Assembly (NCBI RefSeq): GCF_002304005.1
Contig: NZ_MRCQ01000005.1
Span: forward strand, 62,001 to 126,000
Direction: 5' to 3'
Length of the DNA stretch: 64,000 nucleotides
From: Flavobacterium sp. ACN6
Lineage (GTDB): Bacteria; Bacteroidota; Bacteroidia; Flavobacteriales; Flavobacteriaceae
In this document: one piece after another, positions 9,278 through 18,732 of the stretch
How the letters are laid out: every line of letters begins with the position of its first letter
Position numbering within the stretch: position 1 is the stretch's first letter
Program-made: the position numbers and the translations under genes
The notes under the pieces: generated by a model
The model's input: only the letters and a program-made list of their open reading frames with translations
Told to the model about the DNA's origin: nothing
Database searches by the model: none

Positions 9278-10630
9278 TTACTTTTTTTTCTTTAATAATT
9301 CATTTGCCTTCAAAAAGTATTCCTCTTTTTTCTTGGCATCTCCCAATCCATTGTATGCCTCTCCTAATTGAATATTAAAATTTGCTTCTAACTTTGTATC
9401 ATCAACTACATAATCTAGACCCATTTCAAGAACGGTTTTTGCATTTTTAAATTGTTTTTGCTGATTACTTCCTAAACCTGCAAAATAATAAAACTGCGCC
9501 TGACTTGGATAAACTTCAATCAGCATCATTGCTCTTTTTGTCATTGGCTCAAATTGTTTGGTCTGCGAATAGGCCTCCAGAAGCAACATATTGGTTTCAA
9601 GATCAGTATCTGAATGCGCACTTAAATCTTTTTCATAATATTTAACTGCATTTTCAAATTGACCTTTACTGTGATAGAACTTCCCTATTTCTTTTGCGAC
9701 ATCAACATCTTTATCATTGTCAAAATAAGCAATTGCCTTTTCTAAATCTGGAGCATACTGCGGATTTTTGTTTACATAAATCAAAAACTCATTTAAAGTT
9801 CTGTGTTTAATCTTCGAATCAATTTTTGAACTTGCCAAAATCACATTCATTGATTTTATAGCTTTATCAGCTTGATTGGCATCCAAATAGTTTTTAAACA
9901 AACTAACCTGCGCCCATTCTGAAGTTGGGATTTCTTTTGCTAATTGTTTTGCAACTTCAAGAGATTTCTCATTTTCATTATTCTTAGAATATAAAAAAAT
10001 AAGATTCACATAATTTGATTCTTCTTTTGGGTCTTTTTTAATCTGCTGCACTAAATTATCAATTTCTGCATTTTGATATTTGCCTTGAGATAAAATCTGC
10101 GATTTATAAATTTCACGATCGGCAGATTTTCCAAACTTCTCGTTCATTTCATTTATTGCAGTCAATGCTAAGTCAGACTGATTAGTAATCATGTATAGCG
10201 AAATCAAATCATCTTTATACTCTTCGTCAAAAACAATTATTTTCTTTATGGTTTCGATTGCCAGCGCATAGTTTTTCGTCTCGTAACTTACGTCATAAAT
10301 TCCAAGCCAAAACCATTTGTTTTTAGGATCTAACTGCGTTGCTTTTTCAAAAGCATCTTGTGCATTTCGATATTCTTTAAGCGCCAGATAATTTTTTCCT
10401 AATTCAAAATAAGCCACTGCATCATTGGGTTTTAGTTTGATACATTTCTCCAATGACACAATAGCTTTATCGTAATTTTCAATTCCTTTTTGTTTCAACG
10501 ATTCATAAAACGAGTCTTGATATTCGTCTGCTGCCATAGCAATATCTTCGGGTTCTGTCTGTGCAAAAACCGAAAATGATGTGCTGAAAAAAGCAAAACA
10601 CAATATTGTAAAAACTCTTTTTTTAATCAT
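9278..10630 (-). CDS. Periplasmic tetratricopeptide-repeat protein
   Basis: 450 residues with a signal peptide (about 1-23, ending VFAQ) followed by multiple TPR units, for example AVAYFELGKNYLALKEYRNAQDAF-type helices near residues 65-110 and further repeats through the C terminus (KKKEEYFLKANELLKK). TPR solenoids mediate protein-protein contacts; the partner is unknown. It sits between the sugar nucleotidyltransferase and the DUF4292 lipoprotein, all on one strand with short gaps, suggesting an envelope function. Confidence 0.82.
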   Translation of the reverse strand: MIKKRVFTILCFAFFSTSFSVFAQTEPEDIAMAADEYQDSFYESLKQKGIENYDKAIVSLEKCIKLKPNDAVAYFELGKNYLALKEYRNAQDAFEKATQLDPKNKWFWLGIYDVSYETKNYALAIETIKKIIVFDEEYKDDLISLYMITNQSDLALTAINEMNEKFGKSADREIYKSQILSQGKYQNAEIDNLVQQIKKDPKEESNYVNLIFLYSKNNENEKSLEVAKQLAKEIPTSEWAQVSLFKNYLDANQADKAIKSMNVILASSKIDSKIKHRTLNEFLIYVNKNPQYAPDLEKAIAYFDNDKDVDVAKEIGKFYHSKGQFENAVKYYEKDLSAHSDTDLETNMLLLEAYSQTKQFEPMTKRAMMLIEVYPSQAQFYYFAGLGSNQQKQFKNAKTVLEMGLDYVVDDTKLEANFNIQLGEAYNGLGDAKKKEEYFLKANELLKKKK

Positions 10631-10676
10631 TTTAAAAATTACATTTTTAAACCAAAACGAAAATTTAGTATTTTAT

Positions 10677-11693
10677 CTATTCTAAAACCGAGTAATCTCC
10701 AATGCTCACATTAGTAAATTTACCATCATAGCTAACATGATTTCCTATCATTGCGTTATCTAAGTTAGCATTTTTAATTTGAGAATAGGTTTGAATTAAA
10801 CTGTTTTTAATTATACTGTCAGTTACATGACATCCTTTTCCAACAGAAACATTTGGTCCAATTGTAGTATTTTTCAAGACTACATTTTCGCCAATATAAC
10901 ATGGTGGAATAATTGTAGAATTCTCCAGTTTCACATCATAATCAACTAAATGCTCACCATCATTGTGAAGAAATCCTAACATTCTAGTATTGGTTTCAAC
11001 AGTAACGTCTTTGTTTCCGCAATCCATCCATTCATCAACGCTTCCGGTTTTAAAAACTTTACCGTTTGCCATCATGGCTTTGATACCATCATTAATCTGA
11101 TATTCTCCACCGTTTTGAATATTATTGTCAAGAACACTTTGAAGTTCATTTCTTAAAACTCCAACTTCTTTAAAATAATAAATTCCGATAACCGCTAAGT
11201 CACTTACGAATTCTTTTGGTTTTTCAACCAATTCTACAATTTCATTATTTTGATTAAGTTTTACAACACCAAAAGCCTCTGGCTGTTCAACTTGTTTTAC
11301 CCAAATAACAGCGTCAGCTTCAGGATCTAATTCAAAATCAGCTCTAATTAAAGTATCTGCATAGGCAATTACTGCTGGCCCAGACAAAGATTCTTTGGCA
11401 CACATAATGGCGTGGCCAGTTCCTAAAGGCTGGTCCTGACGATAGATAGAAGCTTTAGCTCCTAATACTTGTGCTAAATCCTCTAAACTTTTTACAACAT
11501 CATCTCCAAAAAAAGCTTCATCACCTAAAATAAATGCAACTTCTTCGATAGGTTCTTTTAATATTTTAGCGATGTCTTCAACTAAACGATGAACTATAGA
11601 TTTTCCAGCAACAGGAATTAATGGTTTTGGTACTGTTAATGTATGAGGCCTCAATCTTGATCCACGGCCTGCCATTGGCACAATTATTTTCAT
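10677..11693 (-). CDS. Sugar-phosphate nucleotidyltransferase
   Basis: 338 residues. The N-terminal nucleotidyltransferase domain starts MKIIVPMAGRGSRLRPHT with the following VPKPLIPVAGK, the nucleotide- and sugar-phosphate-binding motifs of the glucose-1-phosphate thymidylyl/uridylyltransferase group. The C-terminal part carries left-handed beta-helix hexapeptide repeats (YIGENVVLKNTTIGPNVSVGKG). It should make an NDP-sugar from NTP and a sugar 1-phosphate in the cytoplasm. No acetyltransferase catalytic pattern is obvious, so the exact sugar is open. Between dut and the TPR gene in a conserved run. Confidence 0.88.
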   Translation of the reverse strand: MKIIVPMAGRGSRLRPHTLTVPKPLIPVAGKSIVHRLVEDIAKILKEPIEEVAFILGDEAFFGDDVVKSLEDLAQVLGAKASIYRQDQPLGTGHAIMCAKESLSGPAVIAYADTLIRADFELDPEADAVIWVKQVEQPEAFGVVKLNQNNEIVELVEKPKEFVSDLAVIGIYYFKEVGVLRNELQSVLDNNIQNGGEYQINDGIKAMMANGKVFKTGSVDEWMDCGNKDVTVETNTRMLGFLHNDGEHLVDYDVKLENSTIIPPCYIGENVVLKNTTIGPNVSVGKGCHVTDSIIKNSLIQTYSQIKNANLDNAMIGNHVSYDGKFTNVSIGDYSVLE

Positions 11694-11774
11694 TCTTTAT
11701 TTGATTTTATGGAAGATCAAAAAAATCTTCATTGGGTTTGGTCTTTCTTTTTTAAAGTGTTTTTTATTCAAAAA

Positions 11775-12209
11775 CTATTTTACTCCAGTGCTTCCAAAGC
11801 CTCCTTCACCTCTAGATGTTTCAGAAAGTGTTTCAACTTCAATCCATTCTGCTCTTTCATGTTTTGCAATAATCAGCTGCGCAATTCGCTCTCCGTTTTC
11901 TATTACAAAATCATCGTTTGATAAATTTACTAAAATTACTCCTATTTCTCCTCTGTAATCTGCATCAACTGTTCCTGGCGAATTTAAAACTGTTACGCCT
12001 TTTTTTGCCGCTAAACCACTTCTTGGTCTTACCTGCGCTTCATAACCAATTGGCAATTCAATAAAAAGTCCTGTTTTTACGATCGTTCTTTCTAAAGGTT
12101 TTAACGTAATTGGTTCTATAATATTGGCACGCAAATCCATTCCTGCAGAAGCAATAGTTTCGTAATTTGGTAATTCGTGCTGCGATTTATTGATAATTTG
12201 TATTTTCAT
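11775..12209 (-). CDS. dut: Deoxyuridine 5'-triphosphate nucleotidohydrolase (dUTPase)
   Basis: 144 residues with all five trimeric dUTPase motifs: AGMDLRA (22-28), [12 protein letters not shown] (61-72), [13 protein letters not shown] with likely catalytic Asp82, [11 protein letters not shown] (104-114) and the C-terminal [11 protein letters not shown] arm (132-142). It hydrolyses dUTP to dUMP and pyrophosphate, keeping uracil out of DNA and feeding thymidylate synthesis. Normal length. Twenty-eight bases downstream of the flippase gene. Confidence 0.97.
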   Translation of the reverse strand: MKIQIINKSQHELPNYETIASAGMDLRANIIEPITLKPLERTIVKTGLFIELPIGYEAQVRPRSGLAAKKGVTVLNSPGTVDADYRGEIGVILVNLSNDDFVIENGERIAQLIIAKHERAEWIEVETLSETSRGEGGFGSTGVK

Positions 12210-12237
12210 TTTTAAATATAAAATTTATAAGTATGGC

Positions 12238-13698
12238 TTATTTTCTCTTTAATATTCCTTTTATGGTCGCTTTTTCAAAATGGTAAACCATATACATAAA
12301 AACTAAAAGAAGCGGAATTCCAACATAATATTTTTCTCTGAATCCGTAAAATGAAATTATCGAAAATAATATTGAAACACCTAAATAAGCACCGATTTTG
12401 TTCATGTCGTACGGAATTGGATAATATTTATTTCCTAAAACATAAGAAATAAGCATCATGCTTCCATAAGCCGAAATGGTTGCAATTGCCGAACCATAAT
12501 AGCTGTATTTTGGAATTAAAATATAATTTAAAACCAAAGTTACAATAGCACCAACAATAGAAATGTAAGCACCAATTTTTGTTTTGTCTGTTAGTTTATA
12601 CCAAACCGATAAGTTGTTGTAAATGCCCAGAAAGAAATTTGCCAAAATAATTAGAGGCACAACTTTCATCGCTTCCCAATAGGATTTATTATCTAACAAT
12701 AAGTATTTTAAAACGTCTGCAAAAACGATAACTCCTAATAGAATCAACGAACCCAAGATCACAAAATATTTGGTAATTACGGCATAAGTCTGCGGTGCAT
12801 TTTCATTTTTGGCATGGCTGAAAAAGAAAGGTTCGATTCCTAATCTAAAAGCTGTTGCAAAAAGCACCATAAATAATCCTAATTTATAACAAGCAGAATA
12901 AGCTCCAACTTCAGATTTTGCTAAATTTTCAGGAAGTAAATAACCTAAAAGGATTTTATCAAAATGTTCGTTTACAGCAAAAGCCAGTCCGGCAACCAAA
13001 ATTGGTAATCCGTATTTCATCATTCTTCTCCAAAGTTCTGGATCAAATTTTCGCCCAAGCGAAAGATAATTTGGCGAAAGCACTACAAATGTTGCTAAAC
13101 TTGCCAAAAGATTAGCGATGAAGATATAAGCGATTTGGAAATTTTCTACATATAAGTTATCCCACACAGAACCTGGATTTACTTCAGCAAGCTTTGGCAG
13201 GTACATTAAGAAAAATATATTTAGCAATAAGTTTATTACGACATTTCCAATCTTAATAGCAGCATAAACCATTGGTCTTTGGTTGGCCCTTAATTTAGAA
13301 AATGGAATTAAAACCAAGGCATCTAATACTAAAATCCAAACTGTATAAGTAATATACTGAACATCTACTTCGGCTAAACTTGCCAGTGTATTTCTGAAAA
13401 TTAGAGCAACAAACAGAAAGATAATCGATGTCCAAAAAATTGAAATTGTAGAAGTAGCAATTACATTTTTCTTGTCTTCTTCGGCACTGTAAAATCTAAA
13501 AAAAGCAGTTTCCATTCCGTATGAAAGAACTACATTAAAGAAAACCATCCAAGACAATACTATCGAAACCTCGCCATATTCGGCGGTAGGTAAAATTCCT
13601 GTATATACTCTCACTAATAAAAAACTCAGCATTCGCGGTAAAACTGTTGCCAGTCCGTAAATTGCTGTTTGCTTGAATAGATTTTTATATAATCCCAA
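12238..13698 (-). CDS. Oligosaccharide flippase (Wzx/MVF-like)
   Basis: 486 residues from the TTG at 13698, which yields the beginning LGLYKNLFKQTAIYGLATVLPR common to this family; at least twelve hydrophobic segments follow. Members of the MOP superfamily flip lipid-linked sugars across the inner membrane. A frame opening at 13728 also exists, but its TTG is the end of a TATTTTTG promoter element (13726-13733), so translation must start further in. First gene of the run with dut, the nucleotidyltransferase and envelope genes. The glycan it serves is not determined; a second, unrelated flippase lies at 43296-44543. Confidence 0.85.
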   Translation of the reverse strand: MGLYKNLFKQTAIYGLATVLPRMLSFLLVRVYTGILPTAEYGEVSIVLSWMVFFNVVLSYGMETAFFRFYSAEEDKKNVIATSTISIFWTSIIFLFVALIFRNTLASLAEVDVQYITYTVWILVLDALVLIPFSKLRANQRPMVYAAIKIGNVVINLLLNIFFLMYLPKLAEVNPGSVWDNLYVENFQIAYIFIANLLASLATFVVLSPNYLSLGRKFDPELWRRMMKYGLPILVAGLAFAVNEHFDKILLGYLLPENLAKSEVGAYSACYKLGLFMVLFATAFRLGIEPFFFSHAKNENAPQTYAVITKYFVILGSLILLGVIVFADVLKYLLLDNKSYWEAMKVVPLIILANFFLGIYNNLSVWYKLTDKTKIGAYISIVGAIVTLVLNYILIPKYSYYGSAIATISAYGSMMLISYVLGNKYYPIPYDMNKIGAYLGVSILFSIISFYGFREKYYVGIPLLLVFMYMVYHFEKATIKGILKRK

Positions 13699-13725
13699 AA
13701 TATAATTGTAATAATGTTTGTAAGA

Positions 13726-13733
13726 CAAAAATA
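13726..13733 (-). promoter_or_regulatory. -7 promoter element TATTTTTG for the flippase-dut run
   Basis: Exact TAnnTTTG match on the minus strand, 27 bases before the TTG start at 13698. It overlaps a possible upstream TTG codon at 13728 and therefore argues against that start. Confidence 0.55.
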
Positions 13734-13793
13734 ACCATTTCTTTTGTTTAATGGCGCTTTTGTTTGATGCAATAAAGAAAAGTTCTAACTCTT

Positions 13794-14240
13794 TTAAACC
13801 GTCATTTTCTTTTCATCCAAAATTTTCACAAAATGAAATCCTTTTGGAGCGTAACCTTGATTGTAGTAAAAACGATGCGCGCCAAAATTTCCAGTAAACG
13901 CATCTAAAACGATACTGCTGCAATTTAATTCTATCGCTTTTTTCTCAATATAGTCTGTAAGCTTTTTTCCAATTCCTTTAGATCTATATTCTGGATGAAC
14001 TACAAAATTATCAATTTCGAGATATTTTCCCGTCCACAATTTTGTTGCCGACCAGCAGCCGGAAATTCCTACACAAAGGTTATTTTCAAAAACTCCAATC
14101 TGAGTATAATTGTGTGGAATCATTTCAGAAAGAAATGATTTATATTTTTCTAAAGTAATATTTGGATACAAAAATCTGATGGTTTCAATTTCAGCCAGCA
14201 TCTCATCAATCGTAGTAATTTCGCGTATTTGTAGAGTCAT
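13794..14240 (-). CDS. GNAT family N-acetyltransferase
   Basis: 148 residues with the GNAT core: beta strand IDNFVVHPEYR followed by the acetyl-CoA pyrophosphate loop RSKGIGKKL (motif A, Q/RxxGxG), then an amphipathic helix and the C-terminal LDAFTGNFGAHRFYYNQGY strand-helix. It transfers an acetyl group from acetyl-CoA to an amine of unknown nature. It stands alone, 96 bp upstream of the flippase start and 140 bp from the 88-bp repeat array. Confidence 0.88.
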   Translation of the reverse strand: MTLQIREITTIDEMLAEIETIRFLYPNITLEKYKSFLSEMIPHNYTQIGVFENNLCVGISGCWSATKLWTGKYLEIDNFVVHPEYRSKGIGKKLTDYIEKKAIELNCSSIVLDAFTGNFGAHRFYYNQGYAPKGFHFVKILDEKKMTV

Positions 14241-14380
14241 TTTAATAGAATAGAAATCAAAATTAATTATTTTTTTTGAGCCAGTTACATAATTACCAGA
14301 ACACTAACATGTGAAATATATAAATTTAAGTTAAAAATTATGTAACTTTTTTTATACAGTGTTTTCTTAAATTTGCTTCA

Positions 14381-14648
14381 CAGGGATTGAGAAAGCTAAA
14401 TACAACCCTTATAAAAAAGGAAGCACTGGGACTAATAAAGCTTGTTTGTTCCCATAAAAGACAAAGCATAAGGGATTGATTCTGCTGTATTGTAACCCTA
14501 AAAAAACAGAGCATTGGGACTAATAAAGCTAGTTTGTTCCCATAAAAGACAAAGCACAAGGGATTGATTCTGCTGAAATGTAACCCTTAAAAAACAGAGC
14601 ATTGGGACTAATAAAGCTAGTTTGTTCCCATAAAAGACAAAGCACTGC
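14381..14648. repeat. 88-bp tandem repeat array (about 2.5 close copies plus a degenerate lead-in)
   Basis: Units begin GCACTGGGACTAATAAAGC at 14423, GCATTGGGACTAATAAAGC at 14511 and again at 14599, exactly 88 bp apart; the third is cut short at about 14648. A more diverged piece (AGGGATTGAG, then ACAACCCTTATAAAAAAGG) leads in from about 14381. Each unit contains two imperfect inverted pairs, GGGACTAA/TTTGTTCCC and AAGGGATT/AACCCTT. No real gene covers it. Confidence 0.85.
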
Positions 14649-14669
14649 AGAATTATCTGTCAATTTTTT

Positions 14670-14722
14670 ATAAAATGGTAGTGATTCTCAATTTATCAAT
14701 AATTTGAGAATCACCATTTTAT
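14670..14722. repeat. Long hairpin between repeat array and atp operon
   Basis: Left arm ATAAAATGG plus TGATTCTCAA (14670-14691), right arm TTGAGAATCA plus CCATTTTAT (14704-14722), with a 3-nt bulge and a 12-nt loop. About 19 paired positions. No T tract follows on either strand, so it is not a classical terminator. Confidence 0.7.
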
Positions 14723-14759
14723 AAAGTTATTTTTAAATAAGAAAAAACTTCCATAATAG

Positions 14760-14785
14760 AAAAAGCCAGCATTTGCTGGCTTTTT
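14760..14785 (-). terminator. Rho-independent terminator of the atp operon
   Basis: Near-perfect palindrome AAAAAGCCAGCA/TGCTGGCTTTTT, 21 bp downstream of the atpG stop. On the minus strand the GC stem is followed by a T run, so it should end atpBEFHAG transcription. Confidence 0.85.
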
Positions 14786-14806
14786 CTTTATATAATATCG
14801 AGTAAA

Positions 14807-15667
14807 CTATCCATTTAAAGCTTCTGCTCCACCCACGATCTCTAAAATCTCGTTTGTAATAGCAGCCTGACGTGCTTTATTGTAAGTTAATTTCAATTGG
14901 TTTCTTAACTCAGTTGCATTATCTGTTGCTTTGTGCATAGCAGTCATACGAGCTCCATGCTCAGAAGCAAATGAATCACGGATACCTTTATACAATTGTG
15001 TTTTTAAAGACTTAGGAATTAAAGTCAAAACAATTTCTTCTTTAGAAGGTTCAAAAATATAATCTCCTGAAGAAACTGCCACATCAGATTTAATAGGCGC
15101 TAATGGTAAAAACTGTTCTGTTTGAACAATTTGAGTTGCAGCATTTTTAAATTGATTGTAAATTAACTCAATTCTGTCGTATTCTCCAGATAAAAATTTC
15201 TCAGTCAAATTATCTGCAATTCCAGCAACATTTTCAAACGTTAAATGATCAAAAATTGCATTATGATGACCGTGAACTATATGAGTTTTGCTTAAAGCAT
15301 CATTTCCTTTTTTACCGATAGCAAAAACATCAACTTGCTTTCCAGCATAAAAATCAGTACGATTTTTAATCTCTTTAATAATATTTGAATTGAATGCACC
15401 ACATAAACCTCTGTTTGAAGTTATAGCTACAAGCAATACTTTTTTTACTTCACGCTGAGTCGTGTAATCTCCTCCTACTTCACCTTCAAGTGTAGCAGAA
15501 AGATCTTGCAGTAACTCCGTTAATTTCTCGGCATAAGGACGCATTGCAGTGATTGCATCTTGTGCTTTCTTCAGCTTTGCAGCAGAAACCATTTTCATAG
15601 CCGATGTAATCTGCATCGTCGATGAAACGGAAGTAATTCTATTACGGATTTCCTTTAAATTTGCCAT
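14807..15667 (-). CDS. atpG: ATP synthase F1 gamma subunit
   Basis: 286 residues, forming the central rotor shaft of F1. Both conserved termini are present: MANLKEIRNRITSVSSTMQITSAMKMVSAAKL at the start and LTYNKARQAAITNEILEIVGGA at the end, which make the coiled coil inside the alpha3beta3 ring. Last gene of the atp run and followed by a terminator. The gap to atpA (90 bp) is longer than the others and contains an 18-bp hairpin. Confidence 0.97.
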   Translation of the reverse strand: MANLKEIRNRITSVSSTMQITSAMKMVSAAKLKKAQDAITAMRPYAEKLTELLQDLSATLEGEVGGDYTTQREVKKVLLVAITSNRGLCGAFNSNIIKEIKNRTDFYAGKQVDVFAIGKKGNDALSKTHIVHGHHNAIFDHLTFENVAGIADNLTEKFLSGEYDRIELIYNQFKNAATQIVQTEQFLPLAPIKSDVAVSSGDYIFEPSKEEIVLTLIPKSLKTQLYKGIRDSFASEHGARMTAMHKATDNATELRNQLKLTYNKARQAAITNEILEIVGGAEALNG

Positions 15668-15696
15668 CTATTAATTAGAAAATTTGACAATTTGAA

Positions 15697-15743
15697 AATT
15701 AGATAATTAGAAAAGGTTAAAGCCATTTTCTAATTATCTAATT
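15697..15743 (-). repeat. 18-bp perfect hairpin between atpA and atpG
   Basis: Arms at 15697-15714 and 15726-15743 (left arm begins AATTAGATAATTAG), 11-nt loop. Purely AT-rich stem with no GC clamp. It lies inside the operon between atpA and atpG and could be an mRNA processing or stability element that tunes subunit ratios. Confidence 0.75.
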
Positions 15744-15757
15744 GACTTATTATCTTA

Positions 15758-17335
15758 TTAGTTATATTTTGCTGAGATTTCTTTTGCTGCTTTTTCGATA
15801 ACATCAGTAATGCTGTCATCTAATTTACCAGCTTTCAACGCGTTAAGCGTATCTTTATGTTTACTATTTAAGTAAGCTAAGAAATCAGCTTCAAATTCTT
15901 TTACTTTTTCTACAGGAACGTTTCTTAGTAAGTTTTTAGAACCAGCGTAGATAATAGCTACTTGGTTTTCAACAGTATAAGGATCATTTAAACCTTGTTT
16001 CAAGATCTCAACGTTTCTTTTTCCTTTTTCAATTACGTTTAAAGTAACAGAATCTAAGTCAGAACCAAATTTAGCGAAAGCTTCTAATTCACGGAATTGA
16101 GCTTGGTCTAATTTTAAAGTTCCAGAAACTTTCTTCATAGATTTAATTTGAGCATTACCTCCAACACGAGATACAGAGATACCTACGTTAATTGCAGGAC
16201 GAACCCCGGAGTTGAACAAATCTCCATCTAGGAAAATCTGACCATCTGTAATCGAAATTACGTTTGTTGGGATATATGCAGAAACGTCACCAGCTTGAGT
16301 TTCGATAATTGGTAAAGCAGTTAATGAACCACCACCTTTTACGATAGATTTGATAGAATCTGGTAAATCGTTCATGTTTTTAGCGATACCATCATCAGCG
16401 ATTACTTTACAAGCACGCTCTAATAAACGAGAGTGTAAGTAGAAAACGTCTCCAGGATAAGCCTCACGTCCCGGTGGTCTTCTTAATAAAAGAGAAACCT
16501 CACGGTAAGCAACAGCTTGTTTAGATAAATCATCATAAACGATAAGAGCTGGACGACCAGAATCTCTAAAGTATTCTCCAATTGCAGCACCAGCGAAAGG
16601 AGCATAAACTTGCATTGGAGCTGGATCAGAAGCATTAGCAGCAACGATAACTGTATAAGCCATTGCTCCTTTTTCTTCTAACATTTTAGCGATTCCTGCT
16701 ACAGTTGAAGCTTTTTGCCCAATTGCAACATATATACAGAATACAGGTTTTCCTGCATCGTAAAATTCTTTTTGATTTAAGATTGTATCGATACAAACAG
16801 TTGATTTACCTGTTTGACGGTCACCAATAACAAGCTCACGTTGTCCACGACCAACTGGGATCATAGCGTCAACCGCTTTAACTCCTGTTTGTAATGGTTC
16901 AGTTACTGGCTGACGGAAGATAACACCAGGTGCTTTTCTTTCCAATGGCATTTCGTATAAATCTCCACCAATTGGTCCTTTTCCATCAATTGGAAAACCA
17001 AGAGTGTTAACAACACGTCCTACCATTTGCTCACCTACTTTAAGAGAAGCAATACGTTGAGTTCTTTTTGCAGTAGATCCTTCTTTAAGTCCAGTTGATG
17101 CTCCTAAAAGTACAACCCCAACATTATCCTCTTCAAGATTCAATACGATACCTTCCATACCGTTATCAAATTCTACTAACTCTCCATATTGTACATTAGA
17201 CAGCCCGTAAACACGAGCAATACCGTCTCCAACTTGAAGTACTGTTCCTACTTCCTCTAGCGTAGCACCAGATTCAAAACCTTCTACTTGCTTTCTTAAT
17301 ATTGCTGAAATTTCAGCAGGTTTGATTTCCGCCAT
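15758..17335 (-). CDS. atpA: ATP synthase F1 alpha subunit
   Basis: 525 residues. Walker [10 protein letters not shown] (171-179), the [30 protein letters not shown] block and LHSRLLERA, all hallmarks of the non-catalytic nucleotide-binding alpha subunit. Works with beta (atpD) in the F1 hexamer, but atpD and atpC are not in this window. Normal length; 39 bp after atpH. Confidence 0.98.
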   Translation of the reverse strand: MAEIKPAEISAILRKQVEGFESGATLEEVGTVLQVGDGIARVYGLSNVQYGELVEFDNGMEGIVLNLEEDNVGVVLLGASTGLKEGSTAKRTQRIASLKVGEQMVGRVVNTLGFPIDGKGPIGGDLYEMPLERKAPGVIFRQPVTEPLQTGVKAVDAMIPVGRGQRELVIGDRQTGKSTVCIDTILNQKEFYDAGKPVFCIYVAIGQKASTVAGIAKMLEEKGAMAYTVIVAANASDPAPMQVYAPFAGAAIGEYFRDSGRPALIVYDDLSKQAVAYREVSLLLRRPPGREAYPGDVFYLHSRLLERACKVIADDGIAKNMNDLPDSIKSIVKGGGSLTALPIIETQAGDVSAYIPTNVISITDGQIFLDGDLFNSGVRPAINVGISVSRVGGNAQIKSMKKVSGTLKLDQAQFRELEAFAKFGSDLDSVTLNVIEKGKRNVEILKQGLNDPYTVENQVAIIYAGSKNLLRNVPVEKVKEFEADFLAYLNSKHKDTLNALKAGKLDDSITDVIEKAAKEISAKYN

Positions 17336-17374
17336 CTTAATTTATAATTTAGACACTTTTTTGTGTTATAAAAA

Positions 17375-17908
17375 CTAATTACTTAACTCTCTTTTTAATA
17401 CTTGTAATCTATTTGCAACAGAAGCGTTGTATTGATTATCTCCTATTCTCAAAATAAATCCACCAATAATTGAAGGATCTACTATATTTTCTATTGTAAT
17501 TTTTTTATCTGATAAAGTTGCAACTTTTGCTAAAACTTTAGCTTCTAAAGCAGCATCCATCGGAATAGCTGTTGTAACCTTCGCTACTTCAACACCATTA
17601 CTTTCATCAAATAATTTATTGTATCCTAATGCAATTGCATGAAGAATTTCAAATCTTTTGTTTTCAAATAATAAATGAAATAATCCTTTTGTTACTCCAT
17701 TTACATCTGCAAAAACTTCTAAAAGAGCACTTTCTTTAACTTCAACTTTTGTAGTTGGGTTTTGAATAAAGGTACTCAATTCTTGGTTAGTCTCAATTGC
17801 TGTCGCAATTGATTTCATATCGTTATTGACAGCTTCGGCAACACCTTTAGAGTTTGCTAAGTCTAGAATTGCTTTTGCATAACGAATTGCTGCTCTTGTA
17901 CTTGCCAT
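17375..17908 (-). CDS. atpH: ATP synthase F1 delta subunit (OSCP)
   Basis: 177 residues, beginning MASTRAAIRYAKAILDLANSKG and ending with the OSCP signature IDPSIIGGFILRIGDNQYNASV-like segment (VDPSIIGGFILRIGD). It joins F1 to the peripheral b-subunit stalk. Four bases separate it from atpF, so translation is probably coupled. Confidence 0.96.
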   Translation of the reverse strand: MASTRAAIRYAKAILDLANSKGVAEAVNNDMKSIATAIETNQELSTFIQNPTTKVEVKESALLEVFADVNGVTKGLFHLLFENKRFEILHAIALGYNKLFDESNGVEVAKVTTAIPMDAALEAKVLAKVATLSDKKITIENIVDPSIIGGFILRIGDNQYNASVANRLQVLKRELSN

Positions 17909-17912
17909 AATC

Positions 17913-18413
17913 TTAGTTTAACTTTACGTCACCTAACATTTTCTCTACTAATTTAGTTTGAGATTCTTTGTTAGATAATTCTTCTTTCAATAATTTCTCA
18001 GCAATACTTAATGATAGAGTTGAAACTTGAGATTTCAATTCTGCCATTGCAGCATTCTTTTCACTTTCGATAGCAGCTTTAGCCTGTTCGATCATTTTTT
18101 GACCAGCTTCTTGTGCTTCGTTTTTAGAATCAGCAATCATTTTCTCTTTCATTTCACGAGCTTCTTTTAGCATCGCGTCACGTTCTGCACGAGCTTCATT
18201 CAAAATTCTTTGATTGTCAGCTTGTAAATTTTCCATTTCTCTCTTTGCGTTTTCAGCAGAAAGCAATGCATTTTTAATACCTTCTTCTCTTGCAGTGATA
18301 GACTCCATAATTGGTTTCCATGCAAATTTCACCAAAAGTAAAATTAATACTAACAAGATTAAAGCTTGCCAAAAGAATAAACCGAATGAAAAATCGTTAA
18401 TTAACTTATCCAT
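17913..18413 (-). CDS. atpF: ATP synthase F0 b subunit
   Basis: 166 residues: one N-terminal membrane helix (about 10-32, FFWQALILLVLILLLVKFAW) followed by a long charged, alanine-rich helix that dimerises as the peripheral stalk. Size and position (after atpE, before atpH) are standard. Confidence 0.96.
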   Translation of the reverse strand: MDKLINDFSFGLFFWQALILLVLILLLVKFAWKPIMESITAREEGIKNALLSAENAKREMENLQADNQRILNEARAERDAMLKEAREMKEKMIADSKNEAQEAGQKMIEQAKAAIESEKNAAMAELKSQVSTLSLSIAEKLLKEELSNKESQTKLVEKMLGDVKLN

Positions 18414-18501
18414 TTTATAACTATATTAAATATTTAATTTCTTTTTTAAAAGTAACAACATCTTTAACCAACCGTTAAAGATGCTGTTATTTCTTTCTTT
18501 A

Positions 18502-18699
18502 TTATTTTCCTAAGATTAAAGCAGCAAATGCTAAACCTTCTAATAAAGCCGCGATAATAATCATCGCAGTTTGAATTTTACCAGCAGCTTCTGGTTGACG
18601 AGCAATAGCGTCCATAGCAGATCCACCGATTTTACCTAAACCTAAACCTGCACCGATTACTACTAAACCTGCACCTACTAAAGTTGGAATTGTTCCCAT
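18502..18699 (-). CDS. atpE: ATP synthase F0 c subunit (rotor ring)
   Basis: 65 residues making a two-helix hairpin. Helix 1 is glycine-rich (GAGLVVIGAGLGLGKIGG), the polar loop is ARQPE (33-37) and helix 2 carries the ion-binding Glu54 in ALLEGLAF. The residues around the glutamate do not show an obvious sodium-binding pattern, so proton coupling is likely. Between atpB and atpF. Confidence 0.96.
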   Translation of the reverse strand: MGTIPTLVGAGLVVIGAGLGLGKIGGSAMDAIARQPEAAGKIQTAMIIIAALLEGLAFAALILGK

Positions 18700-18732
18700 A
18701 AGTATTTATATATATAAAATTAAACTTCTAAA

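Noticed and set aside
14338..14559. Open frame on the minus strand through the 88-bp repeats
   Set aside because: It follows the repeat period, has repeated low-complexity translation and no family resemblance; it is an artefact of the tandem repeat.
14381..14648. CRISPR array
   Set aside because: Units are contiguous 88-bp repeats without unique spacers.
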